A stretch of DNA of 64,000 bases from Saccharibacillus deserti. GTDB lineage: Bacteria > Bacillota > Bacilli > Paenibacillales > Paenibacillaceae. Position numbers and translations under genes: made by a program. The notes beneath the pieces are model-generated. The model did no database searches and was not told where the DNA came from. It worked only from the letters and a program-made list of their open reading frames with translations. Positions 58,733 to 64,000 of the stretch are shown piece after piece (position 1 is the first letter of the stretch; the number at the start of each line of letters is the position of its first letter). Where the stretch lies: the NCBI RefSeq assembly GCF_013618475.1, contig NZ_JABJVN010000009.1:25305-89304 (forward strand), given 5' to 3'.

Positions 58733-59374
58733 TTGGAATTGATGAAAGTTCTGGTACTTGGAGCGGACGGTGCGATCGGACGCGGCCTGGTCAAAGAAGC
58801 GCTTTACCGCAAATGCGAGGTCACGGCTCTGCTGCGCGAACCGTCGCGGCTTCATGAAGAACATGCGGCGCTTACGATCCGAACCGGCGATCTGCTCGGA
58901 CCCGGCGCGATTGCGGCCGCGGCCGCGGGCTGCGATGCGATTCTGACCGCTTTCGGGTCGGAGCCGGGCGAAGGGGCGCTGCTTCCCGAAGCGGCGCGGT
59001 TGATTATCGAAGGCGCGCATGCCGCCGGCGTTACCCGGCTGATCGTGGCCGGCGGTTCCGGCACGCTGCTGACAGCGCCGGGAGTCCGGCTGATGGACAG
59101 CCCGGAATATCCGGAGGAGCTGCTTCCGTTGGCGCAGGCGCACGCGGAAGCTTATGAGATTTTTGCGCAGAGCGATCTGGACTGGACATATGCCAGCCCG
59201 GCCGCCTGGATCGAACCCGGCCGCCGGACCGGCAACTTCCGGGTAGGGATGTCGCTGCTGGTCACCGACGACGAAGGGCACAGCCGGATCAGTATCGAAG
59301 ATTTCGCCGCGGCGATCGTGGACGAACTGGACGATCCGAACTTTATCCGCGCCCGCTTTACGGTCGGCTACTGA
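58733..59374 (+). CDS. NAD(P)-binding, atypical short-chain dehydrogenase-like protein
   Basis: The protein (213 aa) begins with a Rossmann loop VLVLGADGAIGRGLVKEAL and has the NmrA/YwnB-like features TRLIVAGGSG and DLDWTYASPA, where a Tyr would sit near the nicotinamide. Such proteins are flavin or NADPH sensors/reductases of broad type. TTG 58733 is taken as start because GAGGAAGGG lies 6 nt before it; ATG 58742 is a near alternative. It lies 79 bp upstream of the NAD(P)HX repair gene. Confidence 0.83.
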   Translation: MELMKVLVLGADGAIGRGLVKEALYRKCEVTALLREPSRLHEEHAALTIRTGDLLGPGAIAAAAAGCDAILTAFGSEPGEGALLPEAARLIIEGAHAAGVTRLIVAGGSGTLLTAPGVRLMDSPEYPEELLPLAQAHAEAYEIFAQSDLDWTYASPAAWIEPGRRTGNFRVGMSLLVTDDEGHSRISIEDFAAAIVDELDDPNFIRARFTVGY

Positions 59375-59453
59375 TCCGAATTGGCCCGAGCCGACCGATG
59401 TTCCTCGAAGGCGAAGCATCCGGAATGCCGGATGCACCGACGAAAGGAGACGA

Positions 59454-61121
59454 TTGAACCTTATGCTAATCGTAACTTCGCAGCAGATGCAGCAGATTGA
59501 CCGCTATACGATCGACGAACTGGGAATTTCGCCGCTTGCCTTGATCGAATCCGCCGGCCGTGCGGTTGCCGAAGAAGTGCTGGAACTGTGCCGCGAACGC
59601 CGCGGCGTATCCGGCTCCGGCCGCCTGCCCGAAGCCTCGGCCGGAACGCGGCCCGACGGTGCTTCCAAGCGTGGGGTAACCTCGGACAGTCCCGTGTACG
59701 AAGACGGGCTCATCGCTCCGTTCGACGGGGCGGAGCAGGAACACTGGCTGATTCTGACCGGCAAAGGAAACAACGGCAGCGACGGTCTGGCGGCCGCCCG
59801 CTACCTGCAGGACGCCGGGGTGAACGTCTCGATTCTGTGCGCCGAGAGCGAAGAGCGCTTCTCGGAACAAGCGGATTCCCAATACCGGGCCGCCCGTCGT
59901 TCCGGTATTCCGGTGCTTGAAGTCGGTACAGTGCCGGACTTCGGGCGCTTTACCGGCCTTGTCGATGCGCTGCTCGGCGTGGGAGCGAGCGGTGAGCCGC
60001 GCGAGCCTTATGCCGCGCTGATCCGCGCGGCGAACGACAGCGGACTGCCAATTGTGGCAGCCGATGTGCCGAGCGGCCTGAACGCCGATACGGGACAAAT
60101 CGCGAAGAGCGTTATCCGCGCTGCGCGGACTGTCTGTATCGCCTTTCTCAAGGCGGGACTGGTGCAGTATCCGGGGGCCGGAGCCGCCGGCGAAGTGCGC
60201 GTTCGCGCGGTCGGCATTCCCCGACTGGCCGCCGGTCGGATCGCCGAGCGTCCGAATACGCATCTGATCACGGAGCGTTCGCTGCGCGATACGCTTAAGA
60301 TCGATGTTTCCCGGCGCAGGGCCGAAGACAGCCACAAAGGCACTTACGGCCATGTGCTCGTTGTCGGCGGCAGCCGGCTGATGAGCGGCGCCGGATTCAT
60401 GGCTTCCCGCGCCGCGCTGCGGATCGGGAGCGGCCTGGTGACCTGGGCGCTGCCGCAGGCGCTGCTGCCGGACATTGTCGGCCATGTGCCGGAGCTGATG
60501 GTGGCGGAAGCCTCGGAAGGAGACGGCTGGCAGCGCAGCTCGGCCGCGGCGATTCTGAAGTTGGCTTCCAAGATGGATGTACTGGCTGTTGGGCCCGGCC
60601 TCGGCCGTTTCGACGGCGATATCGAATGGCTTCGCGAACTGTGGACCGGCTCGGATGTTCCGCTTGTGCTCGATGCGGACGGGCTGAATATTTTGGCGGA
60701 TGCCGGAGAAGACGTCAAACGGTGGGGCCGCCGCGAGAACGTCGTGCTGACGCCGCATCCCGGGGAGATGGGCCGCCTGCTCGGCGTGCCGACCGCCGAA
60801 CTGCAGCAGGACCGGCTCGGTGCGGCTCGGACCTATGCCGCCGACTATGGCGTCACCCTCGTACTCAAAGGCGCCCGCACCGTCGTGGCTTCGCCGGACG
60901 GGGCCGTATTCGTCAATACGACGGGGCATCCCGGCATGTCGGCCGGGGGCACCGGCGATGTGCTGACCGGGGCGATCTCGGGTCTGATCGCCCAGGGTCT
61001 GACGCTGCTGCAGGCCGCCGCGTTTGGCGTCTACCTTCACGGCCGCGCCGGCGAGCGCGCGGCGGAGCTGCGCGAGCACCCCGCGTCGCTGCTGGCCGGC
61101 GACGTGATCGAAGCGCTCTAG
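59454..61121 (+). CDS. nnr: Bifunctional NAD(P)H-hydrate epimerase/dehydratase
   Basis: The protein (555 aa) joins a YjeF N-terminal epimerase domain (about 1-260; DGLAAARYL, ADVPSGLNADTG) to a ribokinase-like ADP-dependent dehydratase (about 285-553; HVLVVGGS, LTPHPGEM, GGTGDVLTG). Together they repair hydrated NADH and NADPH. An insertion of about 45 residues rich in Gly/Ser/Pro (about 48-95) interrupts the epimerase start. The start is TTG at 59454, 4-5 nt after AAGGAG, or ATG at 59463. A terminator follows. Confidence 0.9.
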   Translation: MNLMLIVTSQQMQQIDRYTIDELGISPLALIESAGRAVAEEVLELCRERRGVSGSGRLPEASAGTRPDGASKRGVTSDSPVYEDGLIAPFDGAEQEHWLILTGKGNNGSDGLAAARYLQDAGVNVSILCAESEERFSEQADSQYRAARRSGIPVLEVGTVPDFGRFTGLVDALLGVGASGEPREPYAALIRAANDSGLPIVAADVPSGLNADTGQIAKSVIRAARTVCIAFLKAGLVQYPGAGAAGEVRVRAVGIPRLAAGRIAERPNTHLITERSLRDTLKIDVSRRRAEDSHKGTYGHVLVVGGSRLMSGAGFMASRAALRIGSGLVTWALPQALLPDIVGHVPELMVAEASEGDGWQRSSAAAILKLASKMDVLAVGPGLGRFDGDIEWLRELWTGSDVPLVLDADGLNILADAGEDVKRWGRRENVVLTPHPGEMGRLLGVPTAELQQDRLGAARTYAADYGVTLVLKGARTVVASPDGAVFVNTTGHPGMSAGGTGDVLTGAISGLIAQGLTLLQAAAFGVYLHGRAGERAAELREHPASLLAGDVIEAL

Positions 61122-61185
61122 GACATGGCGGCTTCCCGCTTCGTGCTTGATCCGAGGCACACCGGATTCCGCACGAAGCACGCCG

Positions 61186-61225
61186 AAACCCCGGCTTCTC
61201 CCTGGAGGAGAAGCCGGGGTTTTTC
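61186..61225. terminator. Bidirectional intrinsic terminator
   Basis: AAACCCCGGCTTCTCC and GGAGAAGCCGGGGTTTTT are near-perfect arms with a short loop, between the convergent repair-enzyme and chemotaxis genes. Confidence 0.93.
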
Positions 61226-61334
61226 TTGTGAAGACAGCTGCAGCCTGGCCTTTGGGTCTGTCCGCACGAGGGGGCGCGCACAGCCGAAATGCCGATGCGC
61301 GGCATGCCTTCGGATCACCCTGCGGCTGTTGCGG

Positions 61335-62921
61335 TTACACCCGGAACGTGGATACGGACAGATGCAGCTGATCCGCAAGCTGGGCGAGAGCATGGGAGGA
61401 CGAAGCCGTCTGTTCGCTGGCGGCTGCCGATTCCTCGCTTGCGGTCGCGATCCCGTTGAGCGTCTGCATGACTTCGCTGGTTTGCGCCGCTTGCTCTTCG
61501 CTGGCCGCCGCGATGCCGTTGACCTTGAGCGAAGTGCTGCTGACCTGTTCGATGATGTCATTGAAGGCGCGTCCGGATTCGCCGGCATGCTGAAGATTGG
61601 TGTGGACGGCCGTTACGCTCCGGTCGATATTAAGCTGCATGGCGCGGATGATCGAGGTGATCTCCTTGGTCGCCGCGCCGCTGCGTTCCGCCAATTTGCG
61701 CACTTCATCGGCGACCACGGCAAAGCCGAGGCCCGATTCGCCGGCCCGTGCGGCTTCGATCGCGGCATTGAGGGCAAGCAGATTCGTTTGGGCGGAAATA
61801 TCGTCGATCACGCCGATGATATCGCCGATTTTGGCCGAATGTTCTTCCAGCTTGCCGACCTGATCCGTTACGTCTTCCATGCTCTGCAGGGCAAGCTGGA
61901 TGGTCTCGCCGCCGGACTGAGCCATTTCTACCGTCGCATTCGACAGCTCCGCCGCACCTTCCGCGCCTTTGGCGACATCGTCGATGGCAACGGCCATATC
62001 TTTGAACAGTTCGTTGATCGAACGGGCGGCCTGCAGCTGCACGGATGTTCCTCCGGCAATCTGCTGGGTGCTGGCCGAGATTTGCTGGGACGAAGCGGCT
62101 ACGTTCTGTGCGGAATCCTGGATACCGCCGATCAGAACGGAGAGGGTATCGGCCATTTTATTGATGGACAAAGACAGTTCGCCGACTTCGTCTTTGGCCG
62201 GGTAATCGGATTTTTCGCGCAGATCGCCGTCGGCGATCTTTTTCACGACATCTCCGATGCGTTTGACCGGGCGGCTGATCATATTGGTGACCAACGCTAC
62301 GAGCAGCAGACCGAACACAAGCGACGCGCCGATCACGATCAGCGTCCACAGCGAAGCTCTGCTGACATCGCCGGTCGACTCTTCATTGGCATCGGCAGCA
62401 AATTGGGCATTGAGCGCGCCCAGCTTTTCAATCGATTCATACATCAGACTGCTGGTTGGGGCGACCTGCTCGGCCACGTAAGTTTGGAATTCTTCGTTGC
62501 TGGCCGTTTGCGCGAGTTCGATAGCTTTACCGTAAAGTTTTTGATATTCTGCCCAGTATTTATCAAAATCCGCGAGCAGCACGGTTTCTTCCGGAGTCAG
62601 GTCGGTAGCGCGGTAGGTGCTGATACTTTGATCTGCTTTCTCAACCAGCGGAGCGATTGTATCGGCGATTTCTTTTTTCTGTTCCGGCGTTGCGGCGATC
62701 GCGATATCGCGTGATGTAATCCGCAGCTTCAGTAAAGTGCTTTCCGCAGAAGCAAGATCCCGGACCGGAAGCATATTGTTGCTGTACAGCTGATTGAGGT
62801 TGTCCCGCATCATGTTGATATTTGTAAGACCATACAAGCCTACGCCTGCCGTAAGAAGAGTCATTGCCATCACTACAGTCATCAGCTTGGTGAAAATTTT
62901 TCGATTTCTGAACCATCGCAT
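61335..62921 (-). CDS. Methyl-accepting chemotaxis protein
   Basis: The protein (528 aa) has a first membrane helix (about 12-32), a four-helix-bundle ligand domain (about 35-185), a second helix (about 190-212), HAMP (to about 265) and a long signalling coiled coil whose tip reads [26 protein letters not shown] with [14 protein letters not shown], both diagnostic. It would sense a small extracellular ligand and control CheA. The C-terminus ends STFRV with no pentapeptide tether. The gene stands alone. Confidence 0.93.
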   Translation of the reverse strand: MRWFRNRKIFTKLMTVVMAMTLLTAGVGLYGLTNINMMRDNLNQLYSNNMLPVRDLASAESTLLKLRITSRDIAIAATPEQKKEIADTIAPLVEKADQSISTYRATDLTPEETVLLADFDKYWAEYQKLYGKAIELAQTASNEEFQTYVAEQVAPTSSLMYESIEKLGALNAQFAADANEESTGDVSRASLWTLIVIGASLVFGLLLVALVTNMISRPVKRIGDVVKKIADGDLREKSDYPAKDEVGELSLSINKMADTLSVLIGGIQDSAQNVAASSQQISASTQQIAGGTSVQLQAARSINELFKDMAVAIDDVAKGAEGAAELSNATVEMAQSGGETIQLALQSMEDVTDQVGKLEEHSAKIGDIIGVIDDISAQTNLLALNAAIEAARAGESGLGFAVVADEVRKLAERSGAATKEITSIIRAMQLNIDRSVTAVHTNLQHAGESGRAFNDIIEQVSSTSLKVNGIAAASEEQAAQTSEVMQTLNGIATASEESAAASEQTASSSHALAQLADQLHLSVSTFRV

Positions 62922-63107
62922 ACCAAATCACTCCGTTTTATCGTATTGGGCTTACTAGGCACGTCTGCTTTTTCTGCCCTGGTTTTTGGGTTCTGCCTTG
63001 ATACCTGTATTTGTCGTCAGACGATTCGATATTTTTGATACCTCAAACACATAATTGTAAAAAAATATATTTTCTACATATACCGATCCAACCGTGGAAT
63101 CTGCGCA
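62922..63107. other. Upstream region of the chemotaxis gene
   Basis: AT-rich DNA around 63050-63080 probably holds the promoter. No gene or clear hexamer pair is seen. Confidence 0.35.
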
Positions 63108-63136
63108 AAAGGCCGCCGTTCCTGGAAGGAAGGCGG
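63108..63136 (-). terminator. Intrinsic terminator of the seryl-tRNA synthetase gene
   Basis: GGCCGCC and GGCGGCC are 7-bp arms with further partial pairing inside. On the minus strand the stem is followed by TTTTGCG, about 48 bp after the stop codon. Confidence 0.7.
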
Positions 63137-63183
63137 CCCTGACGGGTGAATAAGCGTTGCGGCCGAAGCTTTGCTTGGCTAGA

Positions 63184-64000
63184 TTATTTGTCCGTTTCCA
63201 AGGCCGCGCCGGCGGGAGCGGCAAGGAATTCGAGTCCTCCCAGATAAGGACGAAGCGCCGGCGGCAGATAAATCGAGCCGTCTTCGCGCTGGTGGTTTTC
63301 CAGCAGGGGAATGAGCAGACGGGGTACCGCGGCGGCCGTATTGTTCAGCGTATGGCAGAAGCGGAGATTTCCGTCTTCATCCCGATAGCGCAGGCCGGCC
63401 CGCCGGGCCTGGAAATCGCCGACATGCGAAGCCGAATGGGTTTCGCCGTAAGCATCCCGGCTCGGCATCCAGGTCTCGATATCGTACTGCTTGTAATTTT
63501 TTTGCGACATATCCCCGATACAGACGGCCACTTTGCGATACGGCAGCTCCAATCGGTCCAGCAGATCTTCCGCATTTCGTGTAATTTCCTGCAGCAGCCG
63601 CTCCGACTCTTCGCTGTCATTTCGACAAATAACGACCTGTTCGACTTTGGCGAATTGATGCACCCTGTAGAGACCGCGAACGTCCCGCCCGGCCGAACCG
63701 ACTTCGCTGCGGAAGCAGGCCGAGATCCCGGCAGCTTTAATCGGTTCCGTGAGATCCAGCGTCTCATTCGAGAAATACGCAATCAGCGGCACTTCCGAAG
63801 TCCCCGCCAACCACGCGTCTTCTCCTTCTATCTTATAGGTTTGATCCCGTCCCGTAGGGAAAAAGCCGGTGTCGTGCATCGCTTTGGTCCGGACGATCAG
63901 CGGCACATCCATTCCGGTAAATCCTCGTTCTTCCAGCAAATCCAAGGCCAACTGCTGCACGGCGCGCTGGAGTTTGAGTCCGTTTCCCTTGAGAAAATAG
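63184..64000 (-). CDS. serS: Seryl-tRNA synthetase, C-terminal part, cut by the window edge; divergent type
   Basis: The visible 272 codons are the catalytic core; the N-terminal tRNA-binding arm lies beyond base 64000, and YFLKGNGLKLQRA before the core shows the frame continues. Motif 2 is CFRSEVGSAGRDVRGLYRVH and motif 3 is in LLENHQREDGSIYLPPALRP. Several positions differ from housekeeping SerRS: RVHQF where RQHQF is usual, and HTLNNTAAAVPR in place of HTLNGSGLAVGR. This suggests a second, paralogous SerRS, perhaps giving resistance to a serine-mimicking inhibitor. It still has class II motifs and the KVE Glu, so aminoacylation is plausible. Confidence 0.87.
   Translation of the reverse strand, partial: YFLKGNGLKLQRAVQQLALDLLEERGFTGMDVPLIVRTKAMHDTGFFPTGRDQTYKIEGEDAWLAGTSEVPLIAYFSNETLDLTEPIKAAGISACFRSEVGSAGRDVRGLYRVHQFAKVEQVVICRNDSEESERLLQEITRNAEDLLDRLELPYRKVAVCIGDMSQKNYKQYDIETWMPSRDAYGETHSASHVGDFQARRAGLRYRDEDGNLRFCHTLNNTAAAVPRLLIPLLENHQREDGSIYLPPALRPYLGGLEFLAAPAGAALETDK

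Overview
The window looks like a chromosomal segment of a high-GC, Gram-positive member of the Paenibacillaceae (Paenibacillus/Saccharibacillus-like). This is an inference from gene content: strong AAGGAGG-type ribosome binding sites, frequent TTG/GTG starts, CcdC, DUF4179 anti-sigma proteins, GlnHP fusions and several glycoside phosphorylases. No rRNA, tRNA, CRISPR array, phage or insertion sequence was recognised. About 56 genes are supported, one of them broken (11891-12528, AT-rich and frameshifted) and one cut by the window edge (a SerRS-like gene, 63184-64000). The gene before base 1 is visible only as a CCGAAG hexamer array.

Layout. 1-15 kb: alpha-glucan use (GH65 maltose phosphorylase with a LacI regulator and two matching operators; GH13_20 cyclomaltodextrinase) with a membrane diguanylate cyclase, an old-yellow-enzyme reductase, a glutamine-type ABC transporter, a kinase-like protein and an acetyltransferase between them. 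15-25 kb: an OmpR/EnvZ-type two-component pair, a NatAB-type exporter with a clear promoter/operator, a MerR-controlled short-chain dehydrogenase, and a LanFEG-type three-gene immunity transporter. 25-34 kb: an unusual lactate/malate-dehydrogenase-family enzyme, a CurA-like reductase, a 29-codon signal-peptide-like ORF, a DUF4309-GH3 fusion, a LacI/6-phospho-beta-glucosidase pair, a nucleotidyltransferase and CcdC.

34.5-43.6 kb is the most interesting block: six tightly coupled genes encoding a lone receiver, a 1049-residue hybrid histidine kinase, an HPt-receiver-degenerate GGDEF-receiver protein, a membrane-anchored HEAT-repeat-like protein, a processive family 2 glycosyltransferase and a membrane-anchored protein of unknown family. 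I read this as a phosphorelay that controls a polysaccharide synthase, possibly without c-di-GMP, because the GGDEF motif is destroyed and no PilZ domain is seen. Just downstream lie a promoter-terminator pair that would make an RNA of about 60 nt and a 997-residue GH65 phosphorylase fused to beta-phosphoglucomutase.

47-64 kb: two tandem paralogous sigma/anti-sigma pairs, an MTA/SAH-deaminase-type amidohydrolase with a MerR-type 19-bp-spacer promoter placed after a MerR-methyltransferase fusion gene, an ArsR-like regulator, a 6-phosphogluconolactonase-type protein, a NAD(P)HX repair enzyme, a chemotaxis receptor and a divergent seryl-tRNA synthetase. Carbohydrate genes fit together: cyclomaltodextrinase makes maltose, maltose phosphorylase makes beta-glucose 1-phosphate, and the only phosphoglucomutase domain in the window is in the GH65 fusion. 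Promoters, operators and terminators were found by eye; protein calls are from motifs, without database searches.
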